Assembly (NCBI GenBank): GCA_036638975.1
Contig: JAVWJP010000026.1
Location: 1 to 18,373 of the forward strand
Direction: 5' to 3'
DNA from: JAVWJP01 sp036638975
Lineage (GTDB): Bacteria > Bacillota > Clostridia > Oscillospirales > Ruminococcaceae
Length of the DNA: 18,373 nt
Part shown: positions 7,022-14,906 of the stretch, piece after piece
Numbering within the stretch: position 1 is the first letter of the stretch
Layout of the letters: each line of letters opens with the position of its first letter
Translations under genes and position numbers: made by a program
Notes under the pieces: model-generated
Databases searched by the model: none
Seen by the model: the letters and a program-made list of their open reading frames with translations, nothing else
Told to the model about the DNA's origin: nothing

Positions 7022-7978
7022 ATGAATCGAAATCTTGTAGCAATTACAGACTGCGACCACGACGACATAAATGTAGAAGCCGGAGTATTGGCGGCTGCAA
7101 ACCTTGAAGCGCCATGGCTTAAATGCAAGACGGAAGAAGACCTTATAGAAAATTGCAAGGGCTTCAAATCTGTTATTAACCAGTACGCGCCTTTTACAGA
7201 AAAAGTTTTTGAAGCACTGCCTGAGCTTAAAGTTATAGTCCGCTACGGTGTGGGTGTAGATAACATAGACCTTGCTGCCGCCACAAAGCATGGGGTTAAG
7301 GTGTGCAATGTGCCCGATTACGGAATGTACGAGGTTGCCGACCACGCAATGGCTCTTGCTTTGGCTTTGTCGCGCAAAATAGTTTTTACAAATGATAAGG
7401 TGAAAAGCGGAGTTTGGAATTATCAGCTTTCGATGCCTATTTACCGTCTTTCTGAGCAAACTGTAGGTGTTATAGGTGTAGGACGCATAGGTACGGCATT
7501 TGCCGAACGCGCAAAAGCTTTTGGGCTTAAAGTGCTGGTATACGATGAATACGCCCGTAAATGCGGTAAAACTAAAGACTACATGGAGATGGTAAGCCTT
7601 GACGAGCTTTTAGAGTGCTCTGATATTATCTCCATACATTGTCCTTTGGACGGTAACAGAAATTTAATTGCTGCTCCACAGCTTAAAAAGATGAAAAAAA
7701 CTGCGTATATTATAAATGTTTCACGCGGAGGAATTATCGAGGAGCACGATTTATATGATGCTTTGTCCGGCGGGCTTATAGCAGGTGCTGCCTGCGACGT
7801 GTTTAGCCCCGAGCCTGTTGCTAAGGACAGCCCGCTGTTAAAGCTTGAAAACTTTCTTGCCACACCTCACATTGCGTGGTACTCTGAGGAATCGGCTTTA
7901 GAGCTTGAGCGCAAGGTAGCCGAGGAGGCTGCGCGAGGTGCACTTGGCGAAACACTTTTAAATGTCGTAAATAAATAA
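7022..7978 (+). CDS. NAD-dependent D-2-hydroxyacid dehydrogenase, CtBP-like
   Basis: A 318-residue oxidoreductase of the D-isomer-specific 2-hydroxyacid dehydrogenase family, which interconverts 2-keto acids and D-2-hydroxy acids. Seen: the substrate-site RYGVGVDNID (Arg74), Rossmann motif GVGRIG (152-157) followed by acidic Asp175, which favours NAD over NADP, catalytic Arg235 in NVSRGG, Glu264 in SPEP, and His283 in TPHIAWYSEES. The HIAW and YSEES wording is the C-terminal-binding-protein-like branch. Length is normal and all catalytic residues are present. The ATG follows GGGAG by 8 bases. As first gene of the operon it should act on a pathway acid or intermediate such as a 2-keto acid, hydroxypyruvate or a keto-uronate derivative. 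The sequence does not say which. Confidence 0.92.
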   Translation: MNRNLVAITDCDHDDINVEAGVLAAANLEAPWLKCKTEEDLIENCKGFKSVINQYAPFTEKVFEALPELKVIVRYGVGVDNIDLAAATKHGVKVCNVPDYGMYEVADHAMALALALSRKIVFTNDKVKSGVWNYQLSMPIYRLSEQTVGVIGVGRIGTAFAERAKAFGLKVLVYDEYARKCGKTKDYMEMVSLDELLECSDIISIHCPLDGNRNLIAAPQLKKMKKTAYIINVSRGGIIEEHDLYDALSGGLIAGAACDVFSPEPVAKDSPLLKLENFLATPHIAWYSEESALELERKVAEEAARGALGETLLNVVNK

Positions 7979-8012
7979 GCTTAATCAAGGTAAAGAAAAG
8001 AGTGAACAGATA

Positions 8013-8771
8013 ATGAATCCTTTTGATTTAACAGGTAAAAAAGCCATTGTCACAGGTGCCGCCTCAGGGCTTTCGCACGGCATTGCAGAGGGTCTTATGG
8101 AAGCGGGGGCAGAGCTTGTAATTGTCGATATTTCGGCACATACCGAGGAGGCCGCCAAAGAGTTTTGCGCCCGTGGGTTTAAAGCACACGCGGTACGTGC
8201 AAACTTAGGTAACCGCGACGAGCTTACAAATGCGTTTAACGAAGCTTTGGCAATGCTAGGCGGCAGGGTTGATATTTTAGTTCCCGCAGCGGGAATACAG
8301 CGCCGCAACAAAAGCGAAGACTTTACCATGGAGGACTGGGACAGCGTACTAAATGTAAATTTATCGGCTGTATTTATGCTTTGTCAGCTGGCAGGCAGAG
8401 AAATGCTAAAACAGGAAAGCGGCAAAATTATAAACATTGCATCTATGCTAAGCTTTTTCGGCGGGTATACTGTACCTGCGTACGCGGCAAGCAAGGGCGG
8501 TGTGGCACAGCTTACAAAGGCGCTTTCTAACGAATGGGCGCGCCACGGAATTAATGTAAATGCGGTAGCACCCGGGTATATGGCAACAAGCATGAACACA
8601 AAGCTCATAGAAGATGAGGCACGAAATGTAGAAATAACAAACCGTATTCCCGCCCGCCGCTGGGGAACTCCTGACGATTTAAAGGGAGTTACAGTGTTTT
8701 TGGCATCAAGCGCTTCCGATTATTTAAGCGGAGCCGTTATACCTGTTGACGGCGGATATTTAGGCTGCTAG
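8013..8771 (+). CDS. kduD: Short-chain dehydrogenase, KduD-like (probable KDG-forming reductase)
   Basis: A 252-residue classical SDR. Its C-terminal half (ASMLSF, the NVNAVAPGYMAT block, RIPARRWG and the FLASSASDYLSG/VDGG end) closely follows 2-deoxy-D-gluconate 3-dehydrogenase, KduD, which reduces 3-deoxy-2,5-diketogluconate to 2-keto-3-deoxygluconate. The streptococcal counterpart is called DhuD. Catalytic Ser144, Tyr157 and Lys161 are present, with Asn116 in NVN. Asp39 favours NAD(H). Two motifs deviate: the cofactor loop reads TGAASGLS, with Ser21 where the third glycine is usual, and the NNAG motif reads PAAG (91-94). The ribosome binding site is weak (AAGAG about 12 bases upstream), 34 bp after the preceding gene. 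Gluconate-5-dehydrogenase-like activity is an alternative; operon context favours the KDG role. Confidence 0.85.
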   Translation: MNPFDLTGKKAIVTGAASGLSHGIAEGLMEAGAELVIVDISAHTEEAAKEFCARGFKAHAVRANLGNRDELTNAFNEALAMLGGRVDILVPAAGIQRRNKSEDFTMEDWDSVLNVNLSAVFMLCQLAGREMLKQESGKIINIASMLSFFGGYTVPAYAASKGGVAQLTKALSNEWARHGINVNAVAPGYMATSMNTKLIEDEARNVEITNRIPARRWGTPDDLKGVTVFLASSASDYLSGAVIPVDGGYLGC

Positions 8772-8832
8772 TCTGCGGTGAATGTGTTTTTAAACCGAAA
8801 GGTGTAAAATAAAAAAACAAAGGAGAAATATT

Positions 8833-9816
8833 ATGAAAAAGATTTTATCAATCGTTTTGGCAACAGTAATGGTTATGTCTATGTCCGCGTGCGGGGGTGC
8901 AGCTTCTTCTGCATCAAGCGCTGCACCGTCATCTTCGGGGGCTTCTGCCTCTGCTGCACCTGCCACTGAAGCAAAACCTCTCAAAATAGGTATTTCCGTC
9001 CCAAATATGACCAATGTATTCTTCCTGCAAATTAAAGCCGGTATAGAGAATGCACTCACAGGTCCAAACGACGAGGCCATTGTTATGGACGCTAACGGCG
9101 ACCAAAACAAACAGATGAATGACGTTGCCGATATGATAAGCCAAGGCTGCAATGTAATAGGCTTGTCACCTATCAACTCTGATGGTGTACGTGCTACATT
9201 AGAAGCCTGCAAAGAAGCCGGCGTTGCTGTTATTGCCTTTAACGTAGGCGTAAAAAACCCCGAGCTTGTAGCTTCAACTATAGTTTCCGATAATGAGGAA
9301 TCCGGGCATATGTGTGCAAAAGCACTTGCCGAGGCTATTGGCGGAAAAGGCAAAGTAGTTGAAATTACCTTTAGTACAACAACAACCTGCTATGCTCGTC
9401 AAAAGGGTTTTGAAGATGAGATTAAAGCAAACTATCCAAACATCGAAATTATCCAGTCCAAAGATGTAGAAAAAGCAACCTCAGATTATTCTCAGCCTAT
9501 AATGGTTGACTTCATCAATGCAAACCCGGAGATAAACGGAGTTTTCACCATTAACGACCCAACTGCCCGCGGCGCTATTGCAGCTCTTAAAGAAGCAGGC
9601 ATGATAGATAAAGTAAAGGTAGTTTCTGTTGACGGCTCTGACGAAGGCAAAGCCTTTATACGTGCAGGCGAAATGGTTGCCTCTGCTGCTCAAGACCCGG
9701 ACTTAATAGGACGTATGACAACCGAAACAGCTTATAAGCTCCTTAAAGGCGAAGCGGTAGAAGCAAATGTTATTATACCTATGTCTATAATTGATTCTAA
9801 AAACGTTGGCAAATAA
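8833..9816 (+). CDS. Sugar-binding lipoprotein of a ribose-type ABC importer
   Basis: A 327-residue extracellular solute-binding protein anchored by lipid. It has a positively charged signal peptide, lipobox MSAC with lipidated Cys20, a Ser/Ala-rich linker (about 21-45), then a periplasmic-binding-protein fold of the RbsB/LacI-sensor type (Peripla_BP_4). Typical blocks are KIGISVPNMTNVFF, ISQGCNVIGLSPINSDG and the VFTINDPTARGAIAALKEAG hinge region. Such proteins bind monosaccharides or small sugar derivatives; the ligand is not readable from sequence, but a uronate-like or deoxy-keto sugar fits the operon. AAAGGAG lies 7 bases before the start. It is followed by an intrinsic terminator before the ATPase gene, which should make it more abundant than the other transporter parts. 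Confidence 0.93.
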   Translation: MKKILSIVLATVMVMSMSACGGAASSASSAAPSSSGASASAAPATEAKPLKIGISVPNMTNVFFLQIKAGIENALTGPNDEAIVMDANGDQNKQMNDVADMISQGCNVIGLSPINSDGVRATLEACKEAGVAVIAFNVGVKNPELVASTIVSDNEESGHMCAKALAEAIGGKGKVVEITFSTTTTCYARQKGFEDEIKANYPNIEIIQSKDVEKATSDYSQPIMVDFINANPEINGVFTINDPTARGAIAALKEAGMIDKVKVVSVDGSDEGKAFIRAGEMVASAAQDPDLIGRMTTETAYKLLKGEAVEANVIIPMSIIDSKNVGK

Positions 9817-9835
9817 TTTGCCGCAGAACTAAGTA

Positions 9836-9871
9836 AACAGGGCAGAGCGCTGCTCTGCCCTGTTATTTTTT
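9836..9871 (+). terminator. Intrinsic terminator between binding protein and ATPase genes
   Basis: Perfect 13-base arms AACAGGGCAGAGC (9836-9848) and GCTCTGCCCTGTT (9852-9864) with a 3-base loop, then ATTTTTT. It is a textbook strong terminator, 19 bp past the stop of the binding-protein gene and about 50 bp before the ATPase gene. Because the next genes have no obvious own promoter, it likely acts as a partial terminator setting a high binding-protein to permease ratio. Confidence 0.9.
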
Positions 9872-9922
9872 ATCTTATCGTAGCCGCAGGGTAAGCGGTA
9901 TGGAATAAGGGGAAGTGATTTA

Positions 9923-11413
9923 ATGTCAGCCGAGTATATTTTAGAAATGAACGATATAGTCAAATCCTTTGCACTCAATAATGTTCTGGAGGGTGTGACA
10001 ATCGCAGTAAAGCCGGGTGAAATACGTGCCTTGATTGGTGAAAATGGTGCCGGCAAATCAACGCTGATGAAAATTCTCGGGGGTATTTATCATGCGGACG
10101 AAGGCAACATTAAAATAGACGGTGTACCTGTACAGATTAACTCCGTAGACGATGCGCGTCATTATGGAATCAGCTTTATTCATCAGGAAATAAGCAATGT
10201 ACCAAGTATGAATATAGCTGAAAACTTCTTTCTGGGACGCGAGGCTAAAACAAAATTCGGTCTTACAGATGTTGCCGCTATACACCGCAATACAAGGGCG
10301 GCACTGGACGTGCTGGGCATTGATTTGCCGACAACAAGGTTAATACAAGGTCTTTCTATAGCACAGCAGCAAATGCTTGAAATTGCCCGCGCCATAAATG
10401 AAAATGCAAAAATCATTATTATGGACGAGCCTACAGCCTCTTTGGCAAATGCCGAGGTGGACGATTTATTTAACCAGGTAAAGCTGCTTAAAGAAAAAAA
10501 CGTAGCTATTATTTATATCTCACACCGCATGGAGGAAACTTTTCGTATTTGTGATTCTGTCACCGTTTTACGCGACGGAAAATTTATAGGTACCAAAAAC
10601 ACCTCCGAAACCAATGACAAAGAGCTTATAAGCATGATGGTCGGACGCGAATTTGAAAGTATGTACGGAAACGAGCTTGCAGTTGGCGGCGAAACCATTA
10701 TGAAGGTAGAAAATCTTAACAGTAAGGTAATAAAAGATGTATCGTTCGAGCTTAAAAAGGGCGAAATACTTGGTTTTTCTGGCCTTGTGGGAGCGGGACG
10801 TACAGAAACTGCACTGGCACTGTTTGGTATTGATAAAATTTACAGCGGTACTATTACCATAGATGGTAAAGCGGTGACGATAAATTCGCCTGCCGATGCC
10901 ATAAAAGCCGGAATTGTACTTGTGCCCGAGGATAGAAAAGGGCAGGGGCTGTTTCTTACACACAGCATAGGGACAAACCTTACCTTTCAGGTTTTGAATG
11001 AGTTTATCCATAATTTGAAGGTAGATTATAAAAAAGAAAAAGACATTATTAATGAATATAAAAATAAACTTTCTGTTCGCATGGAGTCTGCCGAGCAGGT
11101 TGCAGGAGATTTGTCCGGAGGCAACCAGCAGAAAATTGTTATCTCAAAATGGCTTGCTGCAAAGCCAAAAGTGCTTATCCTTGATGAACCGACACGAGGA
11201 ATTGACGTCGGTGCCAAGGCTGAAATTTACAAGCTGATGAGCAACCTTGTAAAGGAAGGCGTTTCAATAATTATGATTTCGTCCGAGCTTCCTGAAATCA
11301 TAAACAATTCAAGTCGCATTGCGGTTATGAATGAGGGCAGGCTTGTTAAAATACTTGACCAAAAAACAGACGAAATTTCTCAAGAAATAATCATGTCCTA
11401 TGCGGTAAAATAG
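9923..11413 (+). CDS. Ribose-type ABC importer ATPase (two nucleotide-binding domains)
   Basis: A 496-residue fused double ATPase of the RbsA/MglA/XylG type that energises sugar import from the cytoplasmic face. First domain: Walker A GENGAGKST (39-47), Q-loop Gln88, an altered signature LSIAQQQ (144-150), and Walker B IIIMDEPTAS (164 onward). Second domain: the usual degenerate Walker A, GLVGAGRTE (287-295), signature LSGGNQQ (397-403), and Walker B VLILDEPTRGID (417-428). The pattern of one canonical and one degenerate site is normal for this family, as is the length. The ATG has AAGGGGA about 9 bases upstream. It is followed 36 bp later by the cognate permease. The ribose-like grouping does not by itself define the substrate. 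Confidence 0.95.
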   Translation: MSAEYILEMNDIVKSFALNNVLEGVTIAVKPGEIRALIGENGAGKSTLMKILGGIYHADEGNIKIDGVPVQINSVDDARHYGISFIHQEISNVPSMNIAENFFLGREAKTKFGLTDVAAIHRNTRAALDVLGIDLPTTRLIQGLSIAQQQMLEIARAINENAKIIIMDEPTASLANAEVDDLFNQVKLLKEKNVAIIYISHRMEETFRICDSVTVLRDGKFIGTKNTSETNDKELISMMVGREFESMYGNELAVGGETIMKVENLNSKVIKDVSFELKKGEILGFSGLVGAGRTETALALFGIDKIYSGTITIDGKAVTINSPADAIKAGIVLVPEDRKGQGLFLTHSIGTNLTFQVLNEFIHNLKVDYKKEKDIINEYKNKLSVRMESAEQVAGDLSGGNQQKIVISKWLAAKPKVLILDEPTRGIDVGAKAEIYKLMSNLVKEGVSIIMISSELPEIINNSSRIAVMNEGRLVKILDQKTDEISQEIIMSYAVK

Positions 11414-11449
11414 TGAAGTTTCGTATAAAAAGACAGGAGGCAATTAACA

Positions 11450-12451
11450 ATGGCAATTCTTAAAAATTCTGAAAAAACAAAGAAAAGACAAGACCTTTTA
11501 GAAACAAACCCTGTTTTAAACTGGGGCAAGCGTAACCTTGCATCTATTATTGCTTTGGCTTTTTTGTGTGTTGTACTTAGTATAACAACAGATACCTTTA
11601 TGGCTTCTAAAAACCTTTTAAGTGTAACACGTCAGGTATGCGTCAACGGCTTTATTGCTTTTGGTATCACCTGCGTGCTTATTTCGGGCGGCATAGACCT
11701 TTCTGTAGGCTCTGTAGTTGCTGCCGCCGGTGTAATAGCGGTTCGTCTTGCAAATGCCGGTATGCCGCTTATCGTATGTATAGGCTCGGCACTTTTGTTT
11801 GGTGCGGTGCTGGGGCTTTTTAATGGATATGTTATTTCGCACACCACGCTTCCTCCATTTATAGTTACGCTTTCTACACAGATAATAGTGCGCGGCATAA
11901 GCTATGTGCTTACAGGCGGTCAGCCCACTCAGTGCGAAAACGAATCGTTTAACTTTTTGGGTACGGGGAGCTTCCTCAGAATCCCTATTCCGGTAATTCT
12001 GCTTTTGCTTGTAATGCTTATTTTATATTTTGTTATGAATCGCACACCGTTTGGACGCCATGTATATGCCATAGGCGGCAACCGCGAAGCGGCAAGATAT
12101 GCCGGCGTTAATACAAAATGGGTACAAATGCGTGTATTTATGATAAGCGGTTTAATGGCGGCTACTGCGGGTATAGTGCTGGCAGCTCGCCTTTATTCGG
12201 GACAGCCTGCTGTAGGCGAGGGCTTCGAGCGCGATGCCATAGCTGCATCGGTTTTGGGCGGAACAAGCTTTAACGGCGGTATAGGTACACTGGGCGGTAC
12301 TATAATTGGTGTGCTTATAATAGGCGTGCTCAATAACGGAATGAACCTTCTCAAGGTAAACAGTTATTGGCAGTTTGTTGTAAAGGGAGTTGTTATTTTA
12401 GGCGCTGTTTATATAGATTATCTTAAAAAGGCGCGTTCTCTTAAAAAATAA
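11450..12451 (+). CDS. Ribose-type ABC importer permease
   Basis: A 333-residue polytopic membrane protein of the RbsC/AraH/XylH (BPD_transp_2) family, forming the homodimeric channel for the preceding ATPase and binding lipoprotein. Seen: a polar N-terminal tail of about 30 residues, then multiple hydrophobic segments, and family blocks SGGIDLSVGSV, PPFIVTLSTQIIVRGI, RTPFGRHVYAIGGNREAARYAG (contacting the ATPase), and ASVLGGTSFNGGIGTLGGT near the end. Length is typical. The start has AGGAGG about 8 bases upstream. It lies 24 bp upstream of the transketolase genes, with which it is probably cotranscribed. Confidence 0.94.
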   Translation: MAILKNSEKTKKRQDLLETNPVLNWGKRNLASIIALAFLCVVLSITTDTFMASKNLLSVTRQVCVNGFIAFGITCVLISGGIDLSVGSVVAAAGVIAVRLANAGMPLIVCIGSALLFGAVLGLFNGYVISHTTLPPFIVTLSTQIIVRGISYVLTGGQPTQCENESFNFLGTGSFLRIPIPVILLLLVMLILYFVMNRTPFGRHVYAIGGNREAARYAGVNTKWVQMRVFMISGLMAATAGIVLAARLYSGQPAVGEGFERDAIAASVLGGTSFNGGIGTLGGTIIGVLIIGVLNNGMNLLKVNSYWQFVVKGVVILGAVYIDYLKKARSLKK

Positions 12452-12474
12452 GTATTTGCAAAGGGAGATAACAA

Positions 12475-13287
12475 ATGGATATAATTAGGCTTGCTGAAAC
12501 GTGTAAGCAGCTGCGCAGAGATGTAATAGAAATGATTTCCGGTGCTGCAAGCGGTCATCCGGGCGGCTCGCTTTCTATGATAGAGCTTATAGCGGCAACA
12601 TTTTACACTCAAATGCGAATAGACCCCAAAAACCCGCAGCTACCGTGCCGCGACCGCTTTGTGCTTAGCAAGGGACACGCTGCCCCTGCATACTATGCGG
12701 TGCTTGGCGAAATGGGCTTTTTTGATAAGGCGGAGTTTAAAAATTTTCGTCAGCTACACAGCATTTTGCAGGGGCACCCGGATGCTAAAAAAGTGCCGGG
12801 TATAGATGCCTCTACAGGCTCGCTGGGACAAGGCGTTTCTATAGCTGTCGGTATGGCACTGGGCGCAAAAACCGCTAAAAGCGACATAAAGGTTTACACT
12901 GTTTTGGGTGACGGAGAGCTACAGGAGGGGCAGGTGTGGGAGGCTTGTACAGCCGCTGCCCACTACAAGCTGGATAATCTTACAATAATGATAGATAATA
13001 ACGGCTTGCAGATAGACGGTACAAATGATGAGGTAATGGCACTTGGAGATTTGCACGCGCGCTTTGCGGCATTTGGGCTTAACGTGATAGAAATTGCCAA
13101 TGGAAACAGCCTAAAAGAAGTTATAGATGCGTTGGAAGCCCCCGCTGTACAGGGAAAACCAAAATGTATTATTGCGCATACCACAAAGGGCAAGGGTGTT
13201 TCGTTTATGGAGAATAAAGTCGGCTGGCACGGAAAATCCCCGTCGCCCGACGAGCGTGATGCAGCGCTGAAAGAATTGGAGGGATAA
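12475..13287 (+). CDS. Transketolase, N-terminal (thiamine diphosphate-binding) subunit
   Basis: A 270-residue half-transketolase carrying the PP domain, which pairs with the next gene product to move a two-carbon ketol unit between sugars. Seen: GHPGGS (27-32), SKGH with His68, STGSLGQG (113-120), and the metal/ThDP motif GDGELQEGQVWEA starting at Gly145 and closing at Asn175-Asn176. Length matches split transketolase N-subunits. AGGGAG lies about 7 bases before the start. The reading frame ends 2 bases before the start of the C-subunit, which implies coupled translation. Its presence among uronate genes is unusual: it may serve general pentose phosphate exchange or act on a pathway-specific ketose, as in other pathways that recruited split transketolases. 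Confidence 0.94.
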   Translation: MDIIRLAETCKQLRRDVIEMISGAASGHPGGSLSMIELIAATFYTQMRIDPKNPQLPCRDRFVLSKGHAAPAYYAVLGEMGFFDKAEFKNFRQLHSILQGHPDAKKVPGIDASTGSLGQGVSIAVGMALGAKTAKSDIKVYTVLGDGELQEGQVWEACTAAAHYKLDNLTIMIDNNGLQIDGTNDEVMALGDLHARFAAFGLNVIEIANGNSLKEVIDALEAPAVQGKPKCIIAHTTKGKGVSFMENKVGWHGKSPSPDERDAALKELEG

Positions 13288-13289
13288 AC

Positions 13290-14216
13290 ATGGGTGAAGT
13301 AAAAGCAATTCGTGCGGCATACGGCGAAGCACTGGTAAGCCTTGGCGAAAAGAATGATAAGGTAGTGGTTTTAGATGCTGACCTTGCTCATGCCACTATG
13401 ACGCAGGGCTTTGCCGAGAAATACCCCGAACGCTTTTTTAATGCAGGTATTGCAGAGGCAAATATGGTTTCTATGGCGGCAGGGCTCTCTACAATGGGCT
13501 ATATACCTTTTTGCAGTACCTTTGCCATATTCGGTGTGGGGCGCGCCTACGAGCAGGTGCGTAACAGTGTTGCATATCCTAACTTTAACGTTAAGCTCTG
13601 CATGACTCATGCAGGAATTACACTGGGTGAGGACGGAGGTAGTCATCAGGCTATAGAGGACATAGCTCTTATGCGTGTAATACCCGGAATGACTGTAATT
13701 GTGCCCTGCGACGCAAATGAAACTTGCCGTGCGGTAGAGGCGGCGGCACAGATGAACGGACCTGTTTATATGCGTCTTGCCCGCCTCGCAACACCTGTTT
13801 TTGATGAGGAAATGCCATTTGAAATAGGTAAGGCAAATGTGCTGCGTGACGGAGCAGATATTGTACTGTTTGCCTGTGGTATTATGGTGGATACTGCGCT
13901 TAAATGTGCCGATAAATTAAAAGAAGACGGGGTATGTGCCGCCGTAATAAATATCCATACAATTAAGCCTATTGATGCGGCTTGTGTACTTGAATATGCA
14001 AAAAAATGTAAAAAGGTTGTTACCATTGAGGAGCATAGCGTAATAGGCGGTTTAGGCGACGCGGTTGCCGATGTTTTGATGGGAAAAGGCGACTATGCCT
14101 TTAAGAAAATAGGGGTGCAGGATAGATTTGGTCAATCCGGTAAACCCGAGGCATTGCTTTGCGAATACGGTCTTGATACCGCTTCTGTACTGAATAGTAT
14201 TCGTGAACTGCTGTAA
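13290..14216 (+). CDS. Transketolase, C-terminal (pyrimidine-binding) subunit
   Basis: The 308-residue partner of the preceding subunit, with the Pyr domain followed by the transketolase C-terminal domain. Seen: NAGIAEANMV with the catalytic Glu56 that activates thiamine diphosphate, the FCSTFAIFGVGRAYEQVRN block, and GEDGGSHQ (113-120), whose His119 matches the substrate-pocket histidine of transketolases. The C-terminal domain starts near residue 185 and includes VVTIEEHSVIGGLG. Length is typical for the split form. The Shine-Dalgarno sequence GGAGGG overlaps the end of the upstream gene. With its partner it should form a complete enzyme; donor and acceptor sugars cannot be assigned from the sequence. 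Confidence 0.94.
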   Translation: MGEVKAIRAAYGEALVSLGEKNDKVVVLDADLAHATMTQGFAEKYPERFFNAGIAEANMVSMAAGLSTMGYIPFCSTFAIFGVGRAYEQVRNSVAYPNFNVKLCMTHAGITLGEDGGSHQAIEDIALMRVIPGMTVIVPCDANETCRAVEAAAQMNGPVYMRLARLATPVFDEEMPFEIGKANVLRDGADIVLFACGIMVDTALKCADKLKEDGVCAAVINIHTIKPIDAACVLEYAKKCKKVVTIEEHSVIGGLGDAVADVLMGKGDYAFKKIGVQDRFGQSGKPEALLCEYGLDTASVLNSIRELL

Positions 14217-14234
14217 TAAAAAGGAGATAATAAT

Positions 14235-14873
14235 ATGAAAATTGCACTTATAAATGAAAACAGTCAGGCATCTAAAAATGAGCTTATTTGCACTGTGCTT
14301 AAAAAAGTAACCGAGCCTATGGGACACACTGTTTATAATTACGGAATGTACACCGCACAGGATAAAGAATGGCTTACCTATGTGCAAAACGGTATTTTGG
14401 CAGCAGTGCTTCTTAACAGCGGAGCGGCAGACTATGTAATTACAGGCTGTGGCACGGGCGAGGGTGCAATGCTTGCACTTAACAGCTTCCCGGGTGTTAT
14501 GTGCGGTCTTGTAACAGACCCAAGTGATGCTTTTATGTTTGCTCAGATTAACGACGGCAACGCTATATCTATGCCCTTTGCAAAGGGCTTTGGCTGGGGC
14601 GCGGAATGCAACCTCGAATATGTCTTTGAAAAACTTTTTGGCTGCGAAAGCGGCGGCGGCTACCCAAAAGAAAAGCAGCAGGTAGAACGTCAGAATAAAA
14701 AGATTCTTGAGGGTGTGCGCACCAACAATTTTAAAGATTTAATAAGCTGCCTTAAAGGCATTGATGCAGAGCTTTTAAAGGGCGCTTTGGGCGGAGCACA
14801 GTTTAAAGAACTGTTTTTTGCAAACTGCAAGGATACAGAGCTTGCGGCATATGTAAAGAGTATTGTTTGCTAA
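14235..14873 (+). CDS. dhuI: RpiB/LacA/LacB-fold sugar isomerase, DhuI-like
   Basis: A 212-residue aldose-ketose isomerase. The first 135 residues hold the RpiB fold, with the active-site block GCGTGEGAMLALNSFPGV (Cys72 at the catalytic cysteine position) and QINDGNAIS matching the RpiB NDANVL region. A C-terminal extension of about 75 residues is absent from ordinary RpiB (about 150 residues). From memory of the family, the opening MKIALINENSQ, the GFGWGAE block and the length fit the streptococcal DhuI group, which converts 4-deoxy-L-threo-5-hexosulose-uronate to 3-deoxy-D-glycero-2,5-hexodiulosonate in place of KduI. The neighbours (KduD-like SDR, KDG kinase, KDPG aldolase) match that route step for step. 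AGGAG lies 8 bases before the start. A role on a phosphorylated pentose or tetrose remains possible. Confidence 0.85.
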   Translation: MKIALINENSQASKNELICTVLKKVTEPMGHTVYNYGMYTAQDKEWLTYVQNGILAAVLLNSGAADYVITGCGTGEGAMLALNSFPGVMCGLVTDPSDAFMFAQINDGNAISMPFAKGFGWGAECNLEYVFEKLFGCESGGGYPKEKQQVERQNKKILEGVRTNNFKDLISCLKGIDAELLKGALGGAQFKELFFANCKDTELAAYVKSIVC

Positions 14874-14906
14874 AATGCGGTATAAATTATAAAAGGAAGT
14901 GCTTGT

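Noticed and set aside
6995..7459. A 154-codon open frame on the minus strand across the hydroxyacid dehydrogenase gene
   Set aside because: It is a shadow of the conserved dehydrogenase, with no ribosome binding site and no domain.
8833..12451. Calling the transporter a ribose importer
   Set aside because: The family resemblance is real, but RbsABC-type systems carry many monosaccharides, and no ribokinase or RbsD/RbsK-type context is present. The substrate is left open.
12475..14873. Sulfoquinovose (sulfo-transketolase) pathway, which also pairs a split transketolase with an RpiB-fold isomerase
   Set aside because: No sulfosugar isomerase, sulfolactaldehyde reductase or sulfonate exporter is present, and the adjacent KDG kinase and KDPG aldolase fit a uronate route better. 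Kept only as an analogy.
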